Notes: generated by a model from the letters alone, not told the origin. A stretch of DNA of 64,000 nucleotides from Prorocentrum cordatum (GCA_963575745.1 CAUYUJ010019272.1:62001-126000), one strand, 5' to 3'; counted from the first letter of the stretch, positions 32,007 through 42,140 are shown. Made by a program: numbers and translations.

Positions 32007-33538
32007 TTAGCTCATCTTGCCGAAGAGCTCTAAGAGGTATGGGAACCGGCGGTAAACCGTCAACCAGGTTTGTTTGTTTGTTTGGACTCGCGTTCCCAGC
32101 TGAGTGCAGCTGGGCGAGGACCGGTCCCGCAGAAGCACACGGGCAGCGCTGAGCAGCGCTTCGGCTGCCGACAATTCACATTCTGTGACTGTAGCTCCTT
32201 CAAGGAGCCACGCGGCCTCGGCCACATCCCTCCAAACGAGGGGCACGGCACTAGAAACAGCAAACTCATGCCCAGCAGGGAAGGGGCCCACGGTTCTCGC
32301 GGAAGCGATGCCTATCTCACTGGATTGCACTGAGTATTGATTAAGCCGATCTGAAGCCAGAAACCACATCCTGATCCTTGCTGGTCAACCCCGCCATCAA
32401 AGCCTCCCCTGATAGCGAACGGTAAGAGATAAGTTTCGAATGGATATAGATAACAATGAGTTCTGTAGAATGTGCGGCCACATCTGGCCTCATGCGTTAA
32501 TTCATCCGCTCGTGTATTGCCCTCCCTGAATTCATGTCTCCATATCTCACGTCCCAAGGCAGCAGGCCTCAGATTGAAACACGCAGCGAGCTCAAAGGTA
32601 CAATCAATCATGGCAGCTGTCCTCTTGCAGTAGCCACGATTCTCACATCTCCATTTCCCCTGTAGCCAGGAGCAGATAAGTAATGAGTCACCCTTGAACT
32701 CAGCAGCAAAACCCTCTGAGGATATATCCCACACAGTCGCACGTTCCTGGATCATAGCATAACGTATTGCAAGCTTGGCGGACTCTTTGGGGTCGTACTT
32801 GGGGTGCAGAGGGTTGGTCGCGATGTCGACCGCCTCAGCATCGGCCTTCTCTCGAGCCTCAGGGGAGCCTCGAGGTCCATTAGGAGAGCCCTTCCAAGAC
32901 ACCACAAAGTAATCATAGACCTTAGTTTTGTTGTATTGTGTAAGGAGTTGCTTCCATACCTCCAAGAACTGAACCCAATCGCCCCGTACAGACTCCCACC
33001 ACTTTTCCCCAAAGAACTGAATGTAGGGGAACTGCCAAGACCGACCGCCCACAGACACAGGGCCTCCACGAAGCCGCTTGCCCGAACTAGATAAGGCCCT
33101 GTTGCCGTGTTGTCGTAGAACCTCTGTTATTGCGTCGCGAGCCGTGACCCAGCCAACATTGTACATCATAAACGCACGTCGGGAGTCTCGAAAGGCCCTC
33201 CTCCCCTTTGAGACGGCAAGTGGCTCGCCTCTGAGAGCGCAGGCAGCTCCCTCTCCAGAGGGCATCGGCTGCGAGCGGGCAATGGAACAGGCAGCCTGCG
33301 AGCAAAGATCCTCCAGCCGCCTCTCCATATCCGTAATCCTCCCCTCCACCTCCATCACAGTCGCTGCAGGTACATCCTCCCCCCGTCCATCCGCAAAGCG
33401 AACACGTTTAGCACGTTGAGTCGTTGATCCCTCCACCTCTACCTCCGTCCTTGCCGCCCTGTCCTCCTCCAAAGATAATAATAAATATTGCCTCGTGGAG
33501 CGCATCATGCCCCAGCTCTTCCAACACAGCATCTGCAC
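32007..33538 (-). pseudogene. LINE remnant A3: linker and permuted RNase H
   Basis: A 408-codon frame (33538-32312) continues, after a one-frame shift near 32312-32369, in the frame 32369-32007. The first 150 residues are a charged linker (TQRAKRVRFADGRGEDV). Then comes a stretch collinear with remnant A1 (IQFFGEKWWES), followed by RNase H in permuted order: Asp284 (GDSLLICSW), Asp345 (NTRADELT), Asp381 (FDGGVD) and, after the frameshift, TECELSAAEALL for the glutamate. There is no polymerase domain. As in A1 and A2, the second half of RNase H comes first. The segment ends in LLELFGKMS, a C-terminal word also coded at 42100-42130. Confidence 0.75.
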
Positions 33539-33597
33539 AGCCGACGGGAAACCCCCATCGCAGAAGATTGTCCTGACTCGTGGCAGCTGGCCGCCAT

Positions 33598-33690
33598 ACC
33601 CGCCGGGACCCTCGTAGACCTCTTGTCAACTGGCAGCTGACTCGTGTCAACCAGGTTACCGCCGGGACCCTCGTAGAGCTCTTTTCTCAC
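33598..33690. repeat. CTCGTAGAGCTC hairpin motif pair
   Basis: Two copies of CGCCGGGACCCTCGTAGA (33601 and 33660) around AACTGGCAGCTGACTCGTGT. Read on the minus strand it is open (KELYEGPGGNLVD), and the same words occur at 26085-26125, so it could be translated as part of the LINE 5' region. Confidence 0.65.
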
Positions 33691-34002
33691 ACCGCGCTTC
33701 TCGGAACACATGAAGAAAGCTTCTGGAGCGAGACACGAAAGAATCGAAAAATCACGTTTTCCGGTTTTTATCAAACGTCGGTTGACCCACATGTTTTGAT
33801 AGTAATACTGCAGCTACGGACCTGAAAATTTTACTGGCAGACGCGCCTTAAAGCACTACAGGTGAGAAAAATCTGGTTCCTCAAAATGAATTGTCAAATA
33901 TCTTGCAAATCTCAGCAAAACCACTCAAAAGTTACCACTTTGTCCTTTCTGGCCGGGTCGGCCAACTAGCTCCACCCCGCGCCAGAATTCCTCTAGCTCA
34001 TC
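33641..34002 (-). repeat. Long inverted repeat, right arm
   Basis: Reverse-complement partner of 25770-26140. It precedes the start of remnant A3 (reading on the minus strand), whereas the left arm follows the end of remnant A1. A shorter version of its outer end also lies at 31960-32035 and 42045-42130. Confidence 0.85.
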
Positions 34003-34009
34003 GATGCCG

Positions 34010-34086
34010 AAGAGCTCTACGAGGTATCCTACTGGTGCCGGCGGTAAACCGTCAACCTGGTCACCGCCGGGAACCTCGTAGAGCTC
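34010..34086. repeat. Nested hairpin, best copy
   Basis: Outer arms AGAGCTCTACGAGGT (34010-34025) and ACCTCGTAGAGCTC (34073-34086), inner arms CCGGCGGT (34038-34045) and ACCGCCGG (34063-34070). This is the most regular copy of the hairpin family and abuts the right arm of the long inverted repeat. Confidence 0.85.
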
Positions 34087-34597
34087 CTCACACTGGTCAG
34101 ATTGCTGAGAATCGAAGTAGAGTTATAAAATAAAGATTTTTCGAAAATCTGTATTTTAGATTCTTTTCGATATTCATATCTGCTCAGTTCCTGGAAGTCA
34201 ACTCGTAAGAAAATGCATCGAGATAGCTGAGCTGCTGTCAGGGAGAAGTTTATATGCCAATCCAACGCGCAAAAATCTGCTTTCTAAAAATAAATGTTTA
34301 ATTACTCCGACGGAAGAACCCCACATAAGAATCCTCTGGGCGAATCTGGAAAAAGCCATCACCGTCGTCCTCGTGGTTGGTGAGGCGTCCTGGCTGTCTC
34401 TTCTGCGTATATTTCCTCTCGCCTTGGCGCGGGCCCCCCTTCCACTCCTTACGTTGTCCCCATCCTCGCCCCCCTGTTTGTTCCGCGCCCCGCCACCTCC
34501 TCCCCTTCCTGTTGCATGAGCGCGCATGTCGATGTTCCTCGGCGCCGTCGCCGCCACGGCCAGCACAGGCGCGTTCTCTACTGGTCACGTCGCGCAG

Positions 34598-34695
34598 CCG
34601 TTGGGACAACCCCGCGGGTCAGGCTGTCGGGACAACCCCGCGAGCCGCTGGCGCGCAAGACCAATCCGTTGGGACAACCCCGCGGGTTTCGAGCG
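34598..34695 (+). repeat. Triple CGTTGGGACAACCCCGCGGG repeat, copy A
   Basis: Three near-copies at about 34598, 34628 and 34667, just past the 3' end of the helicase frame; the same triple lies at 36646-36745 in copy B. Confidence 0.8.
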
Positions 34696-34709
34696 AGGCG
34701 CAGCCGCGC

Positions 34710-35210
34710 TCAGGCGGAATGCAGCACGAAGCCCAGCTCTGCCGCGAGCTGCTTCGCCTCCGCCCTGGACAAAACCGCTCTCTTGTCGAACTCCAGGAGC
34801 GCCTTCCGCAGGGACGCCGGCGGCCCGCACTCCAGGAACTCTCGCGGCGGCGGCCGCAGGATCAGCGTGTTCCGCATGCACGTGGCGCGAGAGAACATGA
34901 CGTAGAGGTGCAGCCACCACTGCTCGTCCGACATGCCCGTGCGGCCAGCGTCCTCGTCTCACGCGCAGTCGATGGTGACGCCCTTGCGCAACGTCTGGCC
35001 CTGCGACAGCGTGGAGGTCAGGTAGGACGCGTGCGTCAGGGTGAACCCCGAGCGGCGCACGCAGTGCGCCCCCGAGCTCTGCCATGTGAACTCCCTTTCG
35101 CTGGGCCTGAACATCAGCAAGCTCCGCGCCCGCGCCTCGGCCTGGCCGTCGTCGTCGGCGCCTTCGGCGCCCTGTCGCAGCACCTCGGCGACCTTGGGAG
35201 CCCAAAAACT
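34710..35210 (-). pseudogene. PIF1-like helicase fragment, copy A (nonsense)
   Basis: Carries the C-terminal third of the helicase: TLSQGQTLRKGVT (motif V-like) and LYVMFSRATCMRN (motif VI-like). An in-frame TGA at 34959-34961 replaces the AGA (Arg) found at 37009-37011 in copy B. The 5' side is cut at about 35207, where sequence changes abruptly to repeat DNA. Dead copy. Confidence 0.82.
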
Positions 35211-35269
35211 TCCTTGTTGCATCCAAAGTGTGGCCTGGGAACTGCGTTCTGGCAGCGCGAGAACCCAAC

Positions 35270-36060
35270 ATTGACGACAGTTACAGGTTTTGGATGACCT
35301 GCTCGGATTACCAACATGATCTGCGGGCCCCATAGGGAGGGGGCTCCCGCCTGAGACTTCCTCGCAATTCACTCACAGACGAGGCTCCCGCCAGAGACTT
35401 CCTCCAAATTCAGGCTTGACGAGCCCAAGAGTGACGACAGTTACAGGGTTCCGATGACCCGCTCGGATTACCAACATGATCTGCGGGCCCCATAAAAGGG
35501 AGGGGCTGCTGTCAAGCGGACTTCTTCCACAATTCACTTGAAGACGAGGCTCCGCCAGAGACTTCCCTCCAATTTTCGAGATGGCATGACGAAAAAAAAA
35601 AAAGAGCATAGAACGAACAAAAGAACGAGCCCAAAAAGTGTGTCGAACAGGGCAGCTAGATGTTCCGATGACCCGCTCGGATTACCAACATGATCTGCGG
35701 GCCCCATAGGGAGGGGGCTCCCGCCTGAGACTTCCTCGCAGTTCACACACAGACGAGGCTCCCGCCTGAGACTTCCTCCATATTCAGGCTTGAGGAGCCC
35801 AAAAGTGACGACAGTTACAGGGTTCCGATGACCCGCTCGGATTACCAACATGATCTGCGGGCCCCATAGGGAGGGCGCTCCCGCCTGAGACTTCCTCACA
35901 ATTCACTCACAGACGAGGCTCCCGCCTGAGACTTCCTCCATTTTCAGGCCTGGGGAGCCCAAAAGTGACGACAGTTACAGGGTTCCGATGACCCGATCGG
36001 ATTACCAACATGATCTGCGGGCCCCATAGGGAGGGGGCTCCCGCCTGAGACTTCCTCACA
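35270..36060 (+). repeat. 160-bp repeat array, copy A
   Basis: About five units. Each contains AGTGACGACAGTTACAGGGT, TCCGATGACCCGCTCGGATT, ACCAACATGATCTGCGGGCC and two ~48-bp-spaced copies of GCTCCCGCCTGAGACTTCCTC. The last word, on the minus strand, is GAGGAAGTCTCAGGCGGGAG, close to the spaced core of the first 9 kb. One unit (35600-35660) carries a foreign A-rich insertion. Confidence 0.9.
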
Positions 36061-36069
36061 ATCTACTCA

Positions 36070-36126
36070 ACGATGATGAGGATGAGGATGATGAGTGGTG
36101 GTGAAGATGGAGTGGTGAAGATGAAA

Positions 36127-36189
<63 letters not shown>

Positions 36190-36340
36190 GACAACGACGA
36201 CGACTACGACCACTACGACTACAAGTGTTATTACCACAAAAACCAACAATCCGAATCCGACTACGAATGGGCACCGTCTTAGCACAATTACAACGGAAAC
36301 TAAAAACCATTGTAAGTATAACAACACCAACAATAACAAC
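36070..36340 (+). repeat. GAT/CTA microsatellite region between modules
   Basis: GATGAGGATGAGG words, then (CTA)n from 36127 to 36190, then ACGACG and AACAAC words. On the minus strand it reads as poly-Ser or poly-Val ORFs, which I regard as artefacts. Confidence 0.9.
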
Positions 36341-36759
36341 ACAAACAACAATTACTCCGACGGAAGAACCCCACATAAGAATCCTCTGGGCGAATATGGA
36401 AAAAAACCATCACCGTCGTCCTCGTGGTTGGTGAGGCGCCCTGGCTGTCTCTTCTGCGTATATTTCCTCTCGCCTTGGCGCGGGCCCCCCTTCCACTCCT
36501 TACGTTGTCCCCATTCCCGCCCCCCTGTTTGTTCCGCGCCCCGCCACCTCCTCCCTCTCCTGTGCATGAGCGCGCATGTCGATGTTCCTCGGCGCCGTCG
36601 CCGCCACGGCCAGCACAGGCGCGTTCTCTACTGGTCACGTCGCGCAGCCGTTGGGACAACCCCGCGGGCCAGGCTGTCGGGACAACCCCGCGAGCCGTTG
36701 GCGCGCAAGACCAAGCCGTTGGGACAACCCCGCGGGCTTCGAGCGAGGCGCAGCCGCGC

Positions 36760-38160
36760 TCAGGCGGAAGGCAGCACGAAGCCCAGCTCTGCCGCGAGCT
36801 GCTTCGCCTCCGCCCTGGACAAAACCGCTCTCTTGTCGAACTCCAGGAGCGCCTTCCGCAGGGGCGCCGGCGGCCCGCACTCCAGGAACTCTCGCGGCGG
36901 CGGCCGCAGGATCAGCATGTTCCGCATGCACGTGGCGCGGGAGAACATGACGTAGAGGTGCAGCCACCACTGCTCGTCCGACATGCCCGTGCGGCCAGCG
37001 TCCTCGTCTCTCGCGCAGTCGATGGTGACGCCCTTGCGCAGCGTCTGGCCCTGCGACAGCGTGGAGGTCAGGTAGGACGCGTGCGTCAGGGTGAACCCCG
37101 AGCGGCGCACGCTGTGCGCCCCCGAGCTCTGCCATGTGAACTCCCTTTCGCTAGGCCTGAACATCAGCAAGCTCCGCGCCCGCGCCTCGGCCTGGCCGTC
37201 GTCGTCGGCGCTTTCGGCGCCCTGTCGCAGCACCTCGGCGACCTCCTGGTAGATCGGAGACTCCTTGAAGCCGTGCACCTGCAGCCAGATTCCCTGCGGT
37301 AGGAAGCGGGGGCGAAAGAGCTGGCCTGCCGAGCACTCCTCGTAGCGCTGCTCGTCCTCGTGGTGGAACTCGAAGGACACGATGGTGGCCCGCTGCTCCT
37401 GCACGAGCCCCAACTTCTTCTTCAGCTCCTCCTGCGCTGCCGTGAACCGCACCTCCATGCCGACGTGGGCCGGCAAAACGCCGTGGATGTCCCCCGTCTT
37501 GTGCATGTTCGGGACGTTCAGGAGGCGCCGACCCGCGTCGGGCTCGCCCTGAATCGCGCCGCACTCGTCAACGGCCTGCAAGAAAACAAGGGGCACGCCC
37601 AGACGCCGAGCGTCGCGACGAGCGCGCGTGTTGATCCACCTCGCCAGCGTCTCCCAGTATATGCCCATGCCGTAGCCGAGCCGAAAGTTCTCGTGCTGGT
37701 GCCGAGGGTCCAGGACGCCCTGGTTGTCCGTGGCCAACGTCTTCTCCCAGGCGGACCAGACCTCAGGTGGGAAGGGCTTGCCCTCGCGCGTGCAGCCCAG
37801 GAACGTGATCAGAGGGTCCCCGGGCTCGAAGCGCTTCGTGCCCTTCAGCTCGAAGACGCAGGGGATCTGAGAGAAGACCTTGATGGCGTGCTGGATCTCC
37901 ACCGTCGGCGGGTCCGCGTACCTGTACGACTCGTCGTCGTCCAGGCGCTCGTTCACGTCCGTCAGGAGGCCAATGCTGCCGGTGGGCTTCAGCTGCAGGA
38001 AATCGCCGAGGTGCAACACGATGGGCACGCGCCCGAAGTGGTGGTGTGGCCGCTGGTAGTTCGACTCCTGCACGTCGTGCGTGTCACTGCGTCCGTGGCA
38101 GGCGCGAAGGTCCAGCGCGTTGTACAGCGCGGCTGCCACCATGCTTATCTCCTCCTTGTT
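36760..38160 (-). CDS. PIF1-like SF1 helicase, N-terminally truncated
   Basis: Continuous frame on the minus strand. The ORF formally opens at 38259, but its first ~33 residues come from the adjoining repeat; homology-like sequence begins at about residue 34. EEISM (36-40) fits Walker B / motif II (usually DEISM), GDFLQL (85-90) fits motif III, SQGQTL (about 402-407) fits motif V and YVMFSRA (436-442) fits motif VI. This is the signature set of PIF1/RecD-type 5'-3' DNA helicases, ATP-driven and acting on replication, telomere or transposon DNA. The Walker A (GxxGxGKT) part is missing, cut off exactly at the repeat junction, so ATPase activity is not expected unless it is spliced to an upstream exon outside the recognisable sequence. 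Confidence 0.82.
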   Translation of the reverse strand, partial: NKEEISMVAAALYNALDLRACHGRSDTHDVQESNYQRPHHHFGRVPIVLHLGDFLQLKPTGSIGLLTDVNERLDDDESYRYADPPTVEIQHAIKVFSQIPCVFELKGTKRFEPGDPLITFLGCTREGKPFPPEVWSAWEKTLATDNQGVLDPRHQHENFRLGYGMGIYWETLARWINTRARRDARRLGVPLVFLQAVDECGAIQGEPDAGRRLLNVPNMHKTGDIHGVLPAHVGMEVRFTAAQEELKKKLGLVQEQRATIVSFEFHHEDEQRYEECSAGQLFRPRFLPQGIWLQVHGFKESPIYQEVAEVLRQGAESADDDGQAEARARSLLMFRPSEREFTWQSSGAHSVRRSGFTLTHASYLTSTLSQGQTLRKGVTIDCARDEDAGRTGMSDEQWWLHLYVMFSRATCMRNMLILRPPPREFLECGPPAPLRKALLEFDKRAVLSRAEAKQLAAELGFVLPSA

Positions 38161-38164
38161 GCGT

Positions 38165-38955
38165 CCAAAATGTGGCCTGGGAACTGCGTTCTGGCAGCGC
38201 GAGAACCCAAAATTGACGACAGTTACAGGTTTTGGATGACCCGCTCGGATTACCAACATGATCTGCGGGCCCCATAGGGAGGGAGCTCCCGCCTGAGACT
38301 TCCTCTCAGTTCACTCAGAGACGAGGCTCCCGCCTGAGACTCCCTCCATATTCAGGCTTGAGGAGCCCAAAAGTGACGACAGTTAAAGGGTTCCGATGAC
38401 CCGCTCGGATTACCAACATGACCTGCGGGCCCCATAGGGAGGGGGCTCCCGCCTGAGCCTTCCTCACAATTCACTCAGAGACGAGGCTCCCGCCTGAGAC
38501 TTCCTCCAAATTCAGGTTTGACGAGCCCAAAAGTGACGACGGTTACAGGGTTCCGATGACCCGCTCGGATTACCAACATGATCTGCGGGCCCCATGGGAG
38601 GGGGTTCCCGCCTGAGCCTTCCTCACAATTCACTCAGAGACGAGGCTCCCGCCTGAGACTTCCTCCAAATTCAGGCTTGAGGAACCCAAAAGTGACGACA
38701 GTTACAGGGTTCCGATGACCCGCTCGGATTACCAACATGATCTGCGGGCCCCATAGGGAGGGGGCTCCCGCCTGAGACTTTCCTCCCAATTCACTCACAG
38801 ACGAGGCTCCCGCCTGAGACTTCCTCCATTTTCAGGCTGGGGAGCCCAAAAGTGACGACAGTTACAGGGTTCCGATGACCCGCTCGGATTACCAACATGA
38901 TCTGCGGGCCCCATAGGGAGGGGGCTCCCGCCTGAGACTTCTTCACAATTTACTC
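38165..38955 (+). repeat. 160-bp repeat array, copy B
   Basis: About five units, same consensus as 35270-36060. The array starts with CAAAATGTGGCCTGGGAACT, a word shared with the terminal 73-bp array at 63560-63910. Confidence 0.9.
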
Positions 38956-39119
38956 AACGATGATGAGGATGAGGATGATGAGTGGTGGTGAAGATGAGTG
39001 GTGAAGAGGATGATGATTGATTGTGAGTGGTGGCGGCGATGATGATGTTTGAATGAGGATGATGCCGATGCCGATGATGATGATGATGATGATGTTCGTG
39101 AGCGTGTGAGAGAGTGCGA

Positions 39120-39171
<52 letters not shown>

Positions 39172-39418
39172 GTATGTGAGTGACTAAGCATGTGAGAGAG
39201 CATCATCGATGATGATGATGAGGTTGATGATGAGAGAGTGCGAGTGAGTGTGAGTGGGTGTGTGTGTGTTCCTCTTCCTGCGCGGGGTGTCCAGAGAAAA
39301 CAAGAACCCCACTTTGGATGTGGGGAACAACACCAGCAGCATCAACCACATCAGCAACGACAATAACAGCACTAACAACATCAACAGCAATAGCCACACC
39401 ACCAACAGCAACAACGGC

Positions 39419-39450
<32 letters not shown>

Positions 39451-39720
39451 CCAATCAATGTAAGACTGTTCGCTCTTCCGTTAACGCGTATTTCCCAAAC
39501 CCTCGATACCCGCCCTCTGTCCGTACCCTTTTGGGGGGGTGTACCGTTCTTCCCCGCCCCCGGCAAGCGGCGGGGCGGCCGCGGACCGTCGGCCTGGCCA
39601 GCGGCATCGCTGACCGGCGGCAACCCGACCCCAAGAGGGACGGACAGGGGACTTACCACGACGACGACGACGACGACGTCGACGACGGCAACGACGACGA
39701 CGACGACGACGAGCGAAAGC
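38955..39720 (+). repeat. Microsatellite cluster (GAT, CAA, GAC)
   Basis: (GAT)n with GTGAGTG interruptions from 38960 to about 39250, (CAA)n at 39415-39450, and (GAC)n at 39655-39715. The 200 bp between them are non-repetitive and without a recognisable ORF. Confidence 0.88.
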
Positions 39721-39744
39721 GAGAGCGAGAGAGAGAACGACAGC

Positions 39745-40450
39745 AGGGCCACGAAGGGCACGAAGTAGGCCACGAAGGGCGACAGCGGGGACACGAAGGG
39801 AATGCGTATGGGGCCACGAAGAGCGCGACCGAGCGGGGTCCACGAAGGGCAGATAATGCGGGGCCGCAGAAGGCAACAACGGGCCCAGTGAGGGTAACAA
39901 CTGGGCCACGTAGGACAGCAAGGGGAGCACAAAGGGCGACAGCGGGGCCACGAAGTGCATTCACATGGGGCCACGACAGGCGCGAACGAGCGGGGGCCAC
40001 AAAGAGCATACGTATATTGGCCCGCAGAGGGCAAGGACGGGGCCACTGAGGGCAGCAACGGGGCCACGAAGGGCAGCGAGGGGGCCACGAAGGGCGACAG
40101 CGGCGCCACGAAGGGCATGCATATGGGGCCAAGACGGGCGCGAACGAGCGGGGGCCACGAAAGGCATACATATATGGGGCCACGAAGGGCCGCGCGGGGG
40201 CCACGAAGGGCTGCAACGTGGCCACGTAGGACAGCGAGGCGGCCACGAAAGGCTGCAACGAGGTCACGAAGGGCAGCGTGGGGGCCACGAGGGGCTGCAA
40301 CGGGGCCACGAAGGGCAGCAAGGGGGCCAGGAAGGGCTGCAACGGGGACACGAAGGGCAGCGAGGGGGCCACAAAAGACTGCAACGGGTCCACGAAGGGC
40401 AGCGAGAGGGCCACGAAGGGCTGCAACGGGGCCACGAAAGGCAGCGAAAT
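39745..40450 (+). repeat. GGGGCCACGAAGGGC minisatellite
   Basis: About 35 units of 18-21 bp (GGGGCCACGAAGGGCAGCGA type), with occasional CATATGGGG and GGCGCGAACGAGCG variants. Minus-strand frames read as FVAPLLP-type repeats; not considered a gene. Confidence 0.9.
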
Positions 40451-40489
40451 TCCGATTTCTAAAAAATCTGTGAAGGAGTCCTAAGCTTG

Positions 40490-40765
40490 AGCGCGACTCC
40501 TGGTTGCCTGAGTGTCGGGAGCGCGGCGCTTGAGTAAATTGCGGGTAATTTCAACGCAAGGGCGCTGTTCTTTAGTAAATTGCAAGGAAGTCTCCAGCGA
40601 GAGCGCGACCCAAGAGCGCTGAGAAAACGATTCCTCAATCCATTGTGAAGAAATCCCCAACGAGAGCGCGAGTCCTGACTAAAATGTGAGGACGTATCGG
40701 GCGGGAGCGGGGTTCCTGGCTAAATTGTGAGGACGTCTCAGGCGGGAGCCGTTGTAGCTGTAACC
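40490..40765 (+). repeat. Spaced core repeat, ~42-65-bp type
   Basis: Cores near 40577, 40640, 40680 and 40722 read AAGGAAGTCTCCAGCGAGAG, AAGAAATCCCCAACGAGAG, GAGGACGTATCGGGCGGGAG and GAGGACGTCTCAGGCGGGAG. They connect the GAGGATGTCTCGAGCG cores of the first 9 kb with the GAGGAAGTCTCAGGCGGGAG words of the 160-bp arrays. Confidence 0.75.
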
Positions 40766-40769
40766 CAGG

Positions 40770-41085
40770 GACAAGCAACACAGTTTGAGGAGGAAACCTT
40801 TCCCTGATAGGATCAGGGTGCGAGCGCTGGGAGGGGCACTTCAATTGAAAAAACAATGTGCATCAGAGGCAATAACAACTATTCTTCAGTAGTGAGAGTT
40901 CAACAACAACCACAGCAGCTGTATAATACGAATTCGGATAAGAATTAACGTATAGTCGTTATTAAAACACGAATACTACTAATAATCAGAGCAATACTAC
41001 TGATAATACAAGCAGTAGCACAAAACACATCCAAACGCAGCCATGTAGCAAAAAACTAAATTAGCATGGCGAAGGACCCAAAATC
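40770..41085. other. No supported gene
   Basis: AT-richer sequence than its surroundings with direct AATACTAC words; nothing else seen. Confidence 0.5.
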
Positions 41086-41086
41086 G

Positions 41087-41830
41087 TCGCCGGTGGAGCT
41101 CCATATGGGGCCACGATACGTATGAGGGATGTGCCGAAACGGGCGCGCTGGGTGGGCGCATGCGAACGCACCCACTGGGTCCTGCGGTGGCGTCCCCCAC
41201 GTGTGAGGAGTATGCCGAAAAAGGCGGGGCGGACGCATGCGAACACAGCCATGAGGCCTTCGGTGGAGCTCCCTACGGGGCCGCGGGAGGTGTGAGGGAT
41301 GCTACCGAAACGGGCGGGGCGCACGCATGCTAACACTGCCGCTGGGGCCCTCGGCCCTATGGGGCCACGACACATGTGCTTGGTGAGCCGACAGGTGTGG
41401 GGCGGACGCACGCGAGCACCGCCACTAGGCACCTCGGTGGCGGTCCCCATGGGGCCACGAAACATGTGAGGGGTGTGTCGAAATCCGTGCGGCGGGCGCA
41501 TGCGAACACCGCCGCTGGGGGTCACAAATCGTGTTAGGAGCGAACCGAAACAAATGCACTGGGCGCATTCGAGCGCCGCCACTCGGGCCGTCGGTGGAGC
41601 TCCGTACGAGGCCACGAACCGTCTGAGGGGTGGGTGTGCCGAAATGGGTGCGGTGAGCGCATGCGAACGCAGCTACTGGAGCCCTCCTCCTCCTCCTCCT
41701 CCTCCTCCTCCTCCTCCTCCTCCTCCCTTCTGTCCTCCTCCTCCTCCCTTCTGTCCTCCTCCTCCTCCTCCTCCTCTTTCTCCTCGGCAGAGCTCCGTAT
41801 GGGGCCACGGAACGTGTGAGGAGTGTGCCA
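41087..41830 (+). repeat. ~90-bp minisatellite with CATATGGGGCCACGA
   Basis: About eight units. Shared words are GGGGCCACGA, TGTGAGGGRTGTGCCGAAA and GGGCGCATGCGAAC. The 10-bp GGGGCCACGA start is also the core of the array at 39745-40450. The last unit is split by a (CCT)n run at 41683-41790. Confidence 0.85.
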
Positions 41831-42044
41831 GTGTTTCTTACTGGTGCGGAGGGCAGGGGCAGCGACCGGAGGAGGGAGGAGTGGGGGGAGCAAGGGGAGA
41901 CGCAGGGCGCTGTCTCCAAAGCCAGGACCCAACACCACAGGAGGATTGGGGAAAAAATGAGAAGCTCAGGCGGGGAATGAACATCTGGTTTCCGAACAAG
42001 GCATGTCAAATGATTACACAACCTTGCGGTAGCTGGGCCCAGGT

Positions 42045-42140
42045 TATCACATTGTCCGCTCTGACTGGGTCGGCCCACTAGCTCCACCCTGCGCCCGAAC
42101 TCCTCTTCTGTCATCTTGCCGAAGAGCTCTACCAGGCACC
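42045..42140 (-). repeat. Solo outer end of the long inverted repeat
   Basis: TGGGTCGGCCCACTAGCTCCACCCTGCGCC and CATCTTGCCGAAGAGCTCTACC match the outer ends of 33930-34030 and 31960-32040 in the same orientation. Read on the minus strand it is open (LVELFGKMTEEEFGRRVEL), the same word that closes LINE remnant A3. Confidence 0.7.

Larger units (their letters stand above)
34303..36060. repeat. Helicase + 160-bp-repeat module, copy A
   Basis: Starts ATTACTCCGACGGAAGAACC, as does copy B at 36350, and ends at the junction to ACGATGATGAGGATGAGG, as copy B does near 38955. It differs by a ~920-bp internal deletion within the helicase sequence (at about 35207) and by having no stop-free helicase frame. 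Confidence 0.88.
36350..38955. repeat. Helicase + 160-bp-repeat module, copy B
   Basis: Second, fuller copy of 34303-36060, shifted by about 2050 bp. Contains the longer helicase frame (36760-38160) and its own 160-bp array. Confidence 0.88.

Noticed and set aside
31980-34090. LTR retrotransposon ends
   Set aside because: The related sequences are in inverted, not direct, orientation, and the polymerase motifs are of LINE type.
34377-37302. Plus-strand ORFs of about 300 codons opposite the helicase
   Set aside because: They are antisense shadows of the GC-rich helicase frame, whose motifs are only on the minus strand.
38165-38955. Helitron ends flanking the helicase
   Set aside because: The helicase is PIF1-like, but I see no Rep/HUH motif, no 5' TC and no CTRR hairpin end, so a Helitron call is not supported.
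39258-40473. Repeat-rich ORFs over the GGGGCCACGAAGGGC array
   Set aside because: Stop-free repeat unit on both strands.
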